A stretch of DNA of 64,000 nucleotides from Pseudovirgaria hyperparasitica (lineage: Eukaryota > Ascomycota > Dothideomycetes > Acrospermales > Acrospermaceae): contig NW_022985567.1 in NCBI RefSeq assembly GCF_010093815.1, positions 583,367 to 647,366 of the forward strand, in the 5' to 3' direction. The notes beneath the pieces are model-generated. The model saw only the letters and a list, made by a program, of their open reading frames with translations, did no database searches and had not been told where the DNA came from. This document shows positions 21,103-32,471 of the stretch, piece by piece (within the stretch, counting starts at the first letter, position 1; each line of letters opens with the position of its first letter). The translations under genes and the position numbers were made by a program.

Positions 21103-22599
21103 ATGTCTCGGACTCTTCAAAGACGACCCATTGAGGCTCTTCCTGCGCCTCAGGTTCGAGACGGCATTGAAATCATTGAAAGCTTTATGAAAAGGTACGA
21201 GAGAACCTCGAGGGATTGGTATGAAAACATTGCACAAAAGGCAAGGAGTACATGCGAAAAGCTACTCGAAGGAAGGGTTGAAGCTATGTATGAGCATCGT
21301 GCGAAAGACCCTAAATCCTTGAGGGATAAGCTGTACAAGAGGCACCCGGACTTTGTCCGTAAATCTGTTTTAGACAGATACGGAACCAGAAAGGCTGTCC
21401 CTGGAAGCGAGAAAGGCTACCGGAACCATGAAGATATCAAAGAAGACGTCATTGACTTTGCTGGAGTTCGAATCATCATCTACTTCCCTCACGCGGACCA
21501 ATGGAACGTCGTTCACTCAATGATCAAGAACGCCTTCGACGTCCGCAAAGAGCCAGAAATAGACGATATTGATAGCGCAAATGTCAATCTACTTTATCCA
21601 GGCCTCAAGAAACGACATTATCGTGTCAATATTCGAGAAGAAGAATTCGAGACAGGTCACGATCCAAACGACATCTGCGAGATCCAAGTTCGATCTACAG
21701 CCATGCACGCTTGGGCAATGATTAGCCACAAACATTTTTACAAGCCCCAAGATGATTTCACGTTAAGTGGGGAGGAGAAGGACATACTGATCAGTCTCAA
21801 TGGCCATGTACACTCACAAGAGTTACTCCTTGGGCATCTGTGGGAACTTAGAAGAAACCGTGTGACACCTTTCAGAAGTAAACACGAGCTCGGAAAATAT
21901 CTGGAGGACAACATACCTCAACCGGAAGTGAACTTCGAGCGGAAACAGAAGATCAAGAGCAATAACCGCGACATCAAATTGATATCAAACAACGGGACCC
22001 TAGAGATCCTTAGAAGATTCCTGGAGTTGGCTGGCAAAGACACACCAGAGAAATTGGAACCTGTGCTCCAGAGTCTGGACTTTTCTGATCTCAAAGCCGA
22101 GAATGATAGCCCTAGAAGGATGATCAAAGACCGATTCTTCGCACACCAAAAGCTCAAACCGTCCGTGTACATCATCAAACATATCCTGGATAAGGAACGT
22201 TTGGCAGGCAGTGCTATAAAGTATCGCTACACACGGTATAGTTCCTATTCGGCTAAATTTGCCGTTGTGGCAAGCTCTCTCAGCTGGGTCCATAAACTTT
22301 TCATGGAGTATCAGATCATCGAGGAACTTCTTTGCGACAATGAAAATCAGCACGAGTTCGCAAAGTACATGGATTTCATCTACAATTCACCTGACCGAAC
22401 CACTATTCTGGAACACACTGAAGAGGATATGTGTACTCCGCAGCATAAAGCAGCCATCGATGGCTTGTGGGAATGGTTCGAGAAACACGAGAGTCCGGCA
22501 TTTGCCTTGGTTTTTGAAATCTCCAGGATAGGGGTACTCGAAGATCTTCCTAGGAATCTTTCAAAGATATTTTTTTCGATAAGATATACATCACAGTGA
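21103..22599 (+). CDS. RelA/SpoT-domain protein ((p)ppGpp synthetase-like)
   Basis: A 498-residue intronless protein with the RelA/SpoT nucleotidyltransferase fold in residues about 25-210. Family motifs seen: the ATP-side motif R66-x-K68-x3-S72-x3-K76 (RAKDPKSLRDK); the core IDFAGVRIIIYFP at 117-129 with Asp118 and Arg123; a G-loop region GLKKRHYRV at 167-175; and CEIQVRSTAMHAWAMISH at 192-209 with Glu193, the expected catalytic base. No HD hydrolase, TGS or ACT domain is visible, so at most it is a small-alarmone-synthetase type enzyme with a long C-terminal extension of unknown role. The usual G-loop Tyr that stacks on the guanine is Leu168 by my by-eye alignment, so activity is uncertain. 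Start: the first ATG (21103); the frame upstream opens only with GTG. It stands alone between two long non-coding stretches. Confidence 0.88.
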   Translation: MSRTLQRRPIEALPAPQVRDGIEIIESFMKRYERTSRDWYENIAQKARSTCEKLLEGRVEAMYEHRAKDPKSLRDKLYKRHPDFVRKSVLDRYGTRKAVPGSEKGYRNHEDIKEDVIDFAGVRIIIYFPHADQWNVVHSMIKNAFDVRKEPEIDDIDSANVNLLYPGLKKRHYRVNIREEEFETGHDPNDICEIQVRSTAMHAWAMISHKHFYKPQDDFTLSGEEKDILISLNGHVHSQELLLGHLWELRRNRVTPFRSKHELGKYLEDNIPQPEVNFERKQKIKSNNRDIKLISNNGTLEILRRFLELAGKDTPEKLEPVLQSLDFSDLKAENDSPRRMIKDRFFAHQKLKPSVYIIKHILDKERLAGSAIKYRYTRYSSYSAKFAVVASSLSWVHKLFMEYQIIEELLCDNENQHEFAKYMDFIYNSPDRTTILEHTEEDMCTPQHKAAIDGLWEWFEKHESPAFALVFEISRIGVLEDLPRNLSKIFFSIRYTSQ

Positions 22600-24399
22600 T
22601 GCAGGTTCAGGTTCAACAGAGGTGTATATCGGATTCTCAATACATTATGACATTCAAGTCTGCTGTGTGGGTCTAGACAGAGATTCCATTATGAAGAACT
22701 ATCATATCTCCTGCGTACATGAGATGAACGAGTCCCTTCGCCATTTGTACTGGAAATAACAGAAATTTATCTAGCTTTGTTTCACTAGGCCTTGAACCAG
22801 TTCACATGCAATCGTGGGAACGCCCACTAGACCAATCCGACTCAAGGATTCCCACAGGTAGAAGCCATTAACTGGTCATAAGGGACCATGCGCTAAAGAC
22901 ACTACCAAGTGCCCACAGAATGTGTGTGGTAATTCTCTGCATTTAGATCCTGGCTAACACAGTGTGGACGAGCATGTAGGCTATCTCCATGCTCAGCAAG
23001 TCAAGCAAGAAACAGAGCGGTGGAGATTTTCGGTAGAGGCTTACCGAAATGCCCTTTAGTCTCGAAAGTACCACTATTACCTCGGAGGCTCGGACACACC
23101 TCAGAAAGGTATCGACGCTGCCCTCAATGACCCTTGTCCGGTCTGACACGGATGGTGAGTTTCAGTACAACCCATGGGAATACACTGTTTCGTCTCGAGT
23201 TAAAAGCTATTAAGCTTTGAACTTAGAGTCAAGTTACGCATAATTTTTTCATTTCTGCACTACTCAAGGCGTTGCTCGGAGAGGAGCTCATGGATATTTG
23301 GTGTCGACTAGGCTCCAACCGAGCTCCAATGGAGCTACGGTTCGAGGGCAACGGCATAGACAGACGGTCAATAGCCTCATAGAATCCAAATTCTATTGTC
23401 ATGTGTAGGTTATGAAAATATGAGGGACTACGAAATCTGACGATCTGTTGGTATTACTTGCAATAAGGAGTTGCAGGGATGAATGAAGTAAAGGGACGTG
23501 CGAGTAGATCGAGATGACCGTTACGTCGCATACCTGGCTTTCCCACTTTTCCGTCATTTACCGATGTCGCATTCAGATTATGCTTAAATGGAATTGCCTA
23601 CCCACTGTGCGAAGTGAGGTAAACGAAACATCAACGAGAACGGGATGTTGGACCACACGTTGGCCTGCACATTTCTCTGCAGAACCCGTGATTACTGTAA
23701 GTGCGTCTGACAGGAATGAGCAGCGATGGTATAATGCTACCGGTCTCTGTATGATTGCGTGCAGACGCTGGAATATTACTACTTCCGTGTTAGATGAAGC
23801 TTCTGAATACTGCTATGTCTAGTTGGCACAAGTCTTCTCGGTAGACGAGGCAACTCGTGAAGAAAACTGTATCCTTGTGAGCTCGGGTGAGCTCATTAAC
23901 CTCAATCAAAGCATACCTGGGTAGGATCATCGGTCGTCATTCGTATTCCAGAGTATGTCATTCGTACTCCAGAGTGTGGTGCTGTTTGTCTGTCCCTAGA
24001 GCTGTAAATATGAAATCCAGTTGTGATGGCGGCAATCACGCTTCAGGCAAACATTGTGTGGAAATGATACTCCAAGGTTGGTCCTTCGTAGCAGGGACTA
24101 TGATCAGTCATATCACCAACCTGTAACAGAGTCTCCGTCAGTAGTAGTACTATGAATATATATATATAGAGAGAGAGCGCCGAGGGAGTTGACGGTCTAT
24201 GTTCAATGGTCTGATCAGACAAGACGAGCCGTCAGTCGATAGTTTTGATAGTCAGAAGTGGCTGCCATTAACTCGCATACTAAAGTGCCTCGTTCGAAGT
24301 CTAGCATACGAGTGGCCATACGCATGTCAGTTCTGAACATGGTGTCACCCTTTCTATATATAACATGTATTGTGCAGCCGTGTCCATTTTTGACCAACG
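22600..24399. other. Intergenic region, no gene seen
   Basis: 1.8 kb between the RelA/SpoT-like gene and the convergent RQC2 3' end. ORFs of 60-100 codons are scattered on both strands without recognisable motifs. A TA/GA microsatellite (tatatatatagagagagag) lies near 24155-24178, and a short direct repeat (cattcgtattccagagt and cattcgtactccagagt) near 23938-23975. Confidence 0.5.
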
Positions 24400-27300
24400 T
24401 CACCTTTTCTTACTGCCTCGTCCGCCGCGACTACTCTTCACTCCTTTACCTTTACTGCCACCCTTACCACCACTGCCCTTGCCTCCCCCCACTCCACCTC
24501 CTTGTACAACTCGAACCTTTGCAACAGGTACAACGCCATAGACTTCAGCTTCTTTCCAAGCTCGAATGGCCTCAATTTCTCCCGGCCACATACGTTCGGT
24601 ATCTTTGCTTTCACGGTCGACGTTTCGAGGTTCTTTTGCTGCAATCTCCCACTTTGAAAGGATGTCCTTAACTGCTTTACCCTTCTTGACTGTCCCGGGC
24701 TGGAGCTTCACTTTGTATTTGTAGTTTGATAGTGCGGTCCAAGGTGCACATACGGGCACCGCAAGTACGATGGAGTCTGCAGGGTGAGGTCGACCGATGA
24801 AAGCGTCTAAGGGTGTTTGCATTGCAGCGAGTTCTTCGGCAGTTGGTTCGTAGTTGGCAGGCTCCTGGTCAGTGGCAGCACCGGTTTTGTCACCACCTTC
24901 AGCAAGAGCAGCACGGCGAGCTTCTTCTGCTGCTTTACCTGCTGCTTGTGCGCGTTGATGTTGCTCTCTTCGCCGCTGTTTTTGAGCCTGTGCTTCTTCT
25001 TCTTTAGCTTTTTGATCGGCGACCTTTGTTGTCTGCGCACTCTGCTCCACGGGTTGAACTCCCAGTAGGCGCAGTGCAAGGGCACGATCCTCTTCGTCCT
25101 GTTCACCATACTTTGCGGCGAGGCGTTTGGCTTTGCTGCGTTTCCCTCTTGGAAGTTGCTTGGTGGGCTGGGTGGCAGTGTTCGAACTAATAGCTGTGGT
25201 AGACTGTTGCTTTGACTGGACTTCATCCTGCGACTCTGTCGTACTCTCTGTGCCGCTTTCTATATGTTGATGCTCGGCTGTCTCTTGCTCACCCTTGCGA
25301 ATGTTACGTCGTTCACGTGCTGTACGGTATTTTGAAATATCATTTCCTGACTCTTCTGTAGTTACCAGGTCACCCAACGCTCCGGACATGGTAAATTTCC
25401 CTGCATCGTCTGCAGCGCCAGTCTGCTCGTCAGAGGAATCGTCGTCAGTGGAGGGTTTCTCAGGCCTGACAGATGATTCCAGTGGGTTATTACGCGCAGG
25501 TCCTCGAGTCTCTGTGTCCTCATCATCATCTGAGCCAGAGTCAAGTCTATCGTCAGGAAGTTCACCGTCACTGTCGCTAGCAGGATGTTTGATATTGCGT
25601 ATGCCGTTTTCGGCTTGACCTGCGTCGAGATCTGTACCCTCTTCGGCGTCTTTCCCAGCCTCGCTCCCAATGACACGGTGCTTAATGTGGTTGATTTTGC
25701 TCTCTTCTGTGATCTGGAACATTACCCCAAACCCAAGAAGTAGCTGCGTAGGAGGCAAAAAGTTTTTCTTGCCAGTGATATTGAAGGCCCCCACAGGTAG
25801 GTACTCGCCGGTTCTACCAAGCTTGGTGACCTGATCAAAGTTCACCCACCACGCTGACATCACAGCTTTTGAGTCCCAAGCTGCAGACGTGCATACACAC
25901 AAGTGACCAGCTTGTGAAAGGGTTGACGGCGGTATAGGGGCATCAGGTGTGGACGCAAGATTCTTGATGACGAAAGGAGACGCTCCGTGCAAGTCTGCAT
26001 ATACGTACACATCCCCTTTCTTCAAGTGTCGCTGATAGATGAGTTCGTTCTGTTGAACGTCTTTACCACCAACAACTAGGTAGCCGTCTGACGAGATGAA
26101 ATAGGTAAACTTCTCAAACCAGAATTTGCCACGAACAGGCCGCAATACTTCTTTTTCTTGCTGTAAACCCTTCTTGAGATCGGCAGCAATCTTCTTCTCC
26201 GTGTTTTTCAGTGCCTTGCCTAGTGACTGAGCAGTCTTTTCCTCTTTGACTGCTGCGTTCTTCTTTGCATCGAAATACTCGTTGGCGTTCTGCCACGGTG
26301 ATAGTCCCAAGTTGATATCAATGGCCAGCCTCCCGTCTTCTGGTGTCAATAGCGCCTTCTTCCTGTTGGCCCCTTCCGGTTCATCCTCACTATCAGAAGT
26401 TGGCTCGGTAGATGATGAGTGGTAACCTTCTTCATCACTCTCTGCGTCGTATGTCTGCTCAGCAAGCAATAAAGTTACCGTGTTCTCGTATAGCTTGAGG
26501 GGAAGCTTGATCATATGAGCCACTGTGTTCCCCTGGGCCTGCTCTCGCTCGATCAAACGAGCTATCTCGACCCAATCCATACCTTTTTCAATAAGACCAT
26601 TTACTGCGCCCATGGCTTCGTGTACACGTTCGACATTGGCTTTTATTGCGTCTGCTTTGCGTATGTGGAGCTGTTGAGCATCTTGTAGTCCACCTAGACG
26701 TTTTGCATGGTCTTCTCGCGCTAGTTCTAGTTTTCTTTTGGCTGTCGCTTCGCGTTCTTGTAGCCGTGTTTCGAGCTTTTGGCCTTCGATAGACGAGAAG
26801 AACTCATCAACGGTCTTGTTGAAACCCTCAAACTCGAGGAATTCGGTTTCAGTGTTGTCCTCAAACTGCTTAGGCCTGAAGGGGTGGAAGTCATCATACA
26901 GTATACTGCTAGAAGATCCACCAGTATCGTTCTCCCCCTGGTGCGTTGAGGTTCGTTTGGCGAGTATAAAGCCTTTTGCGCTGTCTGCGCTAGTGATGTC
27001 ATTTATCGTTTTTCTAGCTTCTCCAAACGCCAACATCAGCTTATCTAGCGCATCATCGTCGTCAAGAATATGATTCGGCTTTATGGTCGAATCGAAGCCT
27101 GTAACCGTGAAAGCATGGTCCATGAGTAGCGGCGGAAACTCCGCGATAGAGGTTGATAAAGCTTTTCTTAGCGCATCCTTTTCTTTGGCTTTTGATTTCT
27201 TGCCCGAGGCAGCATCCTTCTCCTGTCGCTGGATTGCCTTTTGTAACCCAGCCTTGATTCGTTCCTTCGTTAGTGGTGGCACGCCGCCATAATTTTGTCG

Positions 27301-27863
27301 CATGGATATGTCATATTTGAGTCCGGCGCGCAGCTGCTCATGTTCCTCGCCTTCACTGACAGATCGCCACAGTGCCAGTATCTTCAAGTCCGCATCGGTC
27401 AATATTATGTTACCTGCTGCGTAAAATTCCAAGTACAATCGAAATATCCCATCCGAAAATTGGAACTCTATGACTCGGTCCGTGCCAACTTGAGCTACTG
27501 AGGTCACTCTTCTGGTTCTAAGTATCTTTCGTAGGCGTTCCGTGAACGGGGAAGGTTCGGTCGCAGTCGTGCGCGCATATTGGGTCAGATGGCAGCGGAA
27601 GCCCGACTCGATAATTAGCTGTTCTCGCTGGCCGGGCTTCTGAAACTTGATCAGAAAGATACGCTGAGCATTGTTAGCCTATTCATTGGACCGATATCGG
27701 TTTACAAACAGATGATAAGTCGTAGATGTTCTGAACTCGTAAGGAACATAGACTTTTTGAGAGTTCATGTGCGATGACCTTGGCAGGGAAGATTAGCTGT
27801 GGTCATCGTGAATGCGGGCAAAGGCCGTACAGTAACATCTAAAGAGGAAAATCGTTGTTTCAT
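24400..27863 (-). CDS. RQC2: Ribosome quality control complex subunit 2 (NEMF/Tae2)
   Basis: Rqc2 binds stalled 60S-peptidyl-tRNA complexes, recruits the Ltn1 ubiquitin ligase and directs CAT-tailing. It has 1121 residues from exons 27863-27831, 27778-27710 and 27663-24400. The NFACT-N domain begins MKQRFSSLDVTVIAHEL; Asp9 and the Asp96-Arg97 pair correspond to yeast D9, D98 and R99, reported as needed for CAT-tailing. A coiled-coil middle follows (about 280-500), then the NFACT-R domain near 545-650 (WFEKFTYFISSDGYLVVGGK, DVYVYADLHGASPFVIKN). An acidic linker leads to the NFACT-C domain near 1000-1065 (YKYKVKLQPGTVKKGKAV). The tail is Gly/Lys-rich. Overall order and length match the family. 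Confidence 0.95.
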
Positions 27864-28394
27864 GCTGTATTTAATATATTCCAGCGTGAGTGTGTCGAGC
27901 GTATAGACCCAGCTGGTGAATGTCAGGTGTTTGTCAAAGACCACATTTTCGGACCTCGTAGATTGTCATTGAACTGACGTCTTGCCCCACTAAATAGAGT
28001 ACAGGCCCGCGGCTCGCAGCTTGCGGCGTTCGGGAGTGTCACACTCGAGGTCTGAGGTTTCCTGCAGCTTGTTGTTCACATCACATAGAGATTCGCGAAA
28101 TAGTGTTGTGTTGATCGTCACATCCTTGAATGCTTCTTGATCTCATTCAATGCATTCGGGCGAGATATGCGCCATGTAGCTGCTCCTAACTGTAAAACCC
28201 CCGGCCCTTCCCACCGTTAATCGCGAAGTCCAAATTCCGATATGCGGAGCAGGATAGAACTGCGTCAATAGCAAGGGCCACTCCGGAATCTACGAGCTAT
28301 ACCGGAGTGAGCCAGCCGGCCAGACAGCTTTCGTACTCTTCATGTGGTTGATACCAGTACCGTTCCCTATACAACCATAAACGCCTTTCTCCTT
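27864..28394 (-). promoter_or_regulatory. RQC2 upstream region
   Basis: 531 bases between the RQC2 ATG and the coatomer zeta stop, both genes on the minus strand. It must hold the RQC2 promoter and the coatomer terminator. No ORF or clear factor site is seen. Confidence 0.4.
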
Positions 28395-29047
28395 TCACAT
28401 TTGGCGCAACCGGTCCGCTAATCTAGACTTGCCAAACTCCCATGCATTCAAAAGTCCCTGCTCAGAAAGATCGATTCCCTTCATGGATGTCATGTCCTGC
28501 GCCGGGGGCCGGCTCACCCTTGATGCGACCACAACTGGGTCCGTCTCGAGCACAATACCATCATCGATGATTTCGTCAATTGCAAGGGATACAAGGTCAT
28601 AATTTTCGATTATCGTTCGCTTGTCTACGGTGTTTCTGCTTACGGTCAGCGATTTAGCAGATAATCAAGAGGCGAAACTCACTTAAGCAGGATATTTAAA
28701 GAATCCCTTAGAGCTAGAATAACATTGTAGAGCAGGATCTCATTCTCGTCTGCGCCTCCGACCACGTATAACATTATGTCACTTTCCATCTTGAATACTA
28801 CGACACGATTATCGTAGAGTATGATATCGCTTGTCTGCTTAGCAGTCTTTTCAAGTAACCCTTTCTCGAAGGCTTTCTGGTCTTTCAGGTTTGGGTACGG
28901 ATTTGCGCCTGGGTAGCTGGTAGAGTTGGCAGGAGTGCCCGCTGGAGGGTGCGGAGGTGCATAGTATTTCGCGAGAATTCGAGACGAATCGTCCGTTGCC
29001 AGGACGAGGATCGCATTGACTGAGAACAATGACACGTTTGGAGCCAT
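28395..29047 (-). CDS. RET3: Coatomer subunit zeta (COPI)
   Basis: Zeta-COP is the small (sigma-adaptin-like) subunit of the COPI coat, which carries Golgi-to-ER vesicles. The 201-residue protein is made from exons 29047-28683 and 28635-28395 (47-base intron). The longin fold reads NVSLFSVNAILVLATDDSSR, ILAKYYAPPHPPAG, QTSDIILYDNRVVVFKMESD and YVVGGADENEILLYNVILAL; after the join comes NTVDKRTIIENYDLVSLAID, EIIDDGIVLETDPVVVASRV. The Pro/Asn-rich insert after KYYAPPHP is typical of filamentous fungi. The start was chosen because MAPNVSLFS matches the family N-terminus; the frame stays open further upstream. Confidence 0.95.
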
Positions 29048-29243
29048 TATGAAAGTCAAGATCGTCGTAGCAGGGAGGAGACAGAATGGCGACCTGTTCG
29101 TCTTCGTCTTCATGCTCATGGAAGGATGGTCGTGGCCTTGGCCGGTCAAACTTCGGCTGGACTCTAGAGGTCTGCAGGGACAAATTTACAGGCGACGCGA
29201 CAACATCTTCTGCACTCACTCGAGAGTCGTAGTTGACGGCTCA
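29048..29243. promoter_or_regulatory. Shared coatomer zeta / CIA84-like divergent promoter
   Basis: Only 196 bases separate the two ATG codons, so both promoters must overlap. Open frames run through it on both strands, but the family N-termini support the inner starts. Confidence 0.5.
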
Positions 29244-31637
29244 ATGGCATCCAAAAAGATCGTGAACGGTGTCATATGTCCACACGCCCCTTTCCTTGTC
29301 CCTAGAAGCTGCTGGTCTTTGTTATCCTGCGTAGATCAACGGATATCCGTTTCGCGATGGCCACCGGCCTTACAACAGCACTTCGCAACGGACAGTGCAC
29401 CCAAAAAGCAGTCAAAATATCTGCTACGGAAAAAGGTCGAATCATATAAGCGAGATCACAAAGTAAAACATTATGGGGTTCCTGATAGCGCCGAGAAATT
29501 GGTTAGTCACTCCACCACTCTGATGCAACAACATTAGAGCTAATAATTCTTAAAGGATACCATCATGCGATGCCGAGAATTCCTACACAACGGCGAGCTG
29601 GCTGAAGTCATGCGACTATACCCGGTCTTGATAGCCGAGGCTCTTCTTTCACCAAGAGACACTAAAACCATCGCACAGTTGGTTCACAGGAAGATACGAG
29701 GCACGAGGAATCGGAATTTCGACGGATCCGGACTTTTGGCATTCACCAACATACTCGTCCGCGATTTGCAGGCGAGGAGGCTACCGCCAGAAAGTCAAGC
29801 GATCGTGCACCTTTTGTCAATCTACAAAGAGACCAAGGAGTATGAGTCAGGAGTGCAACTCTGGCAGTGGTTAGTCCAACAGAACGAGGAATATGTCAGT
29901 CAAGAGATATATGGATCTGCAATTGAGCTACTTGCGTACCAAGGGGAGGTCCCTTTGAGTGAGCTTGAGGACTTGTACGCAACGGCACTGAAACGATTCC
30001 CGGACGGTTTCATTGAATATCATATCTCACCAGAGGCCGTTCTTCCTGATCGCTCTCAACCTAATCGAATTCGCATAAAAGCAATGCTCCTCCAAGGTAT
30101 CATCACTGCCAGACTACTGCACCGAGACTGGAGGAATGCATACATCGGACTGGATGTATGTCTACGACTGTTCCCAACTCAGACACCATGGAGGATTTTT
30201 GAGGTATTTCTCCAGGAGCGGCCATATGCTGAAGCGTTTCCCGTCTTCATGATGGCTTGCCGATCAGGGCTATGCCCGAAGCCTGAGGCGCTGACAATCT
30301 GGCTGAATGCGATGACTCAAAGTATAAAAGTGAATTCGATATCCCACTGTTTACTAATCGTAAGGGGCTTTGCTGCCGCTCTCCAAGGATATGTGGGTGC
30401 TGGAGGACAGCTGGCTCCCCATCTTCTTGGGGTGGTGGTCAAGGCTTTGGACTCGATGGTGCCGTTTCGAAGCTTTGAGCAGAAACCCAGCGAAAACGGC
30501 AAATTGGTTCTTGAGTGCGCTGAACAGCTCATGTCGCTCTTCTACTACACCGGAATCCATCCTACACTTCCGACGCTCGGAACTCTCATCACACTCGCCG
30601 GCAAAGCGGGACGAGCTGATATTTTCGAATCAGCCACAAACATGATGACGCAAAATTCAACAGACAGGAATCCCATTCAGTACCGGATATGTCTTGTTGC
30701 TGCGGGCCAGCTCGGAAGTAAGAGTGTGTTGGAGCGTGTATGGCAAGATATTGTAGACGAAGCTCAAGCCAGGGGGTATCAGTTGACTCAAACGGAATGG
30801 GTCGCGTTTGCATACGCAGGAAAGGTGACGCGACATGTCAAATACGTTGCGGCGCAAATGGAAGCGTTGAGCCACACAATGACCGAGGAAATCCAGGAGT
30901 CAATCCGCACTACACTTGACGGTCCTACTTTATCGGCAAAAGACAATCTGCGCGAGTTTGACCATGAGGCATTGGAGCTGAATCTTCAGCAATTCATGAC
31001 AACGTTCAATCAAGTTGCGCGAATGCTACAGGCGAATGATCTGCAATATTTCAAGGACTCCTCATTGCCAATGATCCTCGGACCCCCAATCATCACGGCT
31101 AGCGACGAGGTGCTCCGCGCAGTGTACGACAAGCTCACTACGGTCCCAGACCAGCCGATACCGGAGCACAACAGTCAAACGCAGATCTTCGTGAGCACGA
31201 CCGGCATCCCGCTCGCAGATCTCCGGTTCGCGAACTGGAAGACAATAAACGAGATCTTAGCACTAGCGGAGCACTACGAGGCGAGTCGCAGTAGCGTCTT
31301 GAAGCAGAACATGGAGAGCGGCAGCCCATTTGACAGCGTCAAGTTCAGCCAGAACCTTGCTCACTACTACAGCGACGCCGAGGTGGCACGCCTCACGACC
31401 ATTGAGAAGTCAGCCGTGGACAGCGCGGCGCAGCAGGACGCCGAGGAGCAGTCTGTGGAAGACGCCATCAACAGTGTCTTCGACAAAAGGGGCCGGTTGC
31501 TCGAGCCCCTGGGGTCGCAGAAGAGTGACGAGGACGTCGAGGTGGAGACGAAGTGGGCAGAGGTGCTGAAGGAGCATGTGGAGGATGAGTCGGCGGTCAT
31601 GACGCAGGTGCTGCGTCTCCGTGGGCGCAAGGCATGA
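29244..31637 (+). CDS. cia84: CIA84-like mitochondrial complex I assembly protein (PPR-type helical repeats)
   Basis: A 779-residue protein from exons 29244-29501 and 29556-31637. It resembles the fungal family annotated as complex I intermediate-associated protein 84, a chaperone for the membrane arm of NADH dehydrogenase in Neurospora. Matching strings are ILVRDLQARRLPPESQAIVH, LWQWLVQQNEEYVSQEIYGS, AIELLAYQGEVPLSELEDLY, ALKRFPDGFIEYHISPEAVL, QGIITARLLHRDWRNAYIGL and AFPVFMMACRSG, in helical PPR/TPR-like repeats. The N-terminal 50 residues are basic with few acids (ending QQHFATDSAPKKQSKYLLRK), consistent with a mitochondrial presequence. The C-terminus is acidic. The family call rests on remembered similarity, and function is inferred from it. 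Confidence 0.82.
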
Positions 31638-32471
31638 TGATGTACGTCGTACATTGTGCGTGGATCGGTCTTGTACTGTATTGGATTGTATATAGTGTAT
31701 CATAGTCACGACAAAGTATAATATAGTGTACATTCATTATGACTTGCTGATGATCTATGCATGGTAATTACATGCACAGACTACAGACTAGATAGAACAT
31801 GGGCTACAGACTAGACTATAGACTACAGGCTAGAACACAGACCACACTCTAGAATACAGACTAGACTATAGCCTACAGACTAGACGACAAGCTACAAAGG
31901 ACTACAAGAAATTACAAGAAAAGAGAAATGACATTCATGGTGCGTGCGTGCGTGTGTGGGTGCGTTGGAATAGAGTTTAATTCAGAGTTTACGTCTCGGT
32001 TTGTTTGAGTTCATAAATTACGTTTCCGTTTTACGTTTGCGTTTACACTCAAGATCCAAGTTCAAGAAGGCTATTTCATTTCAAAATTTATACGATGATG
32101 ACGACATATCGATATTTTTTTGAACCGTACGGTTAGTAATACCTACCTGGTAGGCCAGGACACGCTGACGTAAAAGCACATACCACATAATTACAACACT
32201 AAATCACTGATTAATCAATCATTCAATCCTCTTTAGTAAAAGTACACAGCACAGCGTCGTCTCACAGCGACGCACTGACTAGTTCGATCCCCTTATACCA
32301 CACATTGAACTCGCACGCTCAGGCAAGGAAACGCTCTAGAAAACGCCTGATGAACACCCATCTCCCCGATCCCGGAACCCATCAGATCCATCAGCACACC
32401 CAGAATTAACGTAAGCATCCCCTTTTCCCTCCTTGCCCCTTTTTCAACCCTACACAAAATGCCTCGACATA
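31638..32471. repeat. Intergenic region with degenerate CTACAGACTAGA repeats
   Basis: The 3' flank of the CIA84-like gene is followed, from about 31781 to 31907, by imperfect tandem copies of a unit near ctacagactaga/ctatagactaca. The remainder is AT-rich with no gene visible. Confidence 0.55.

Noticed and set aside
32275-32300. Possible tRNA B-box (agttcgatccc); a similar one on the minus strand near 35826-35840
   Set aside because: No matching A-box, anticodon arm or acceptor stem can be folded around either.
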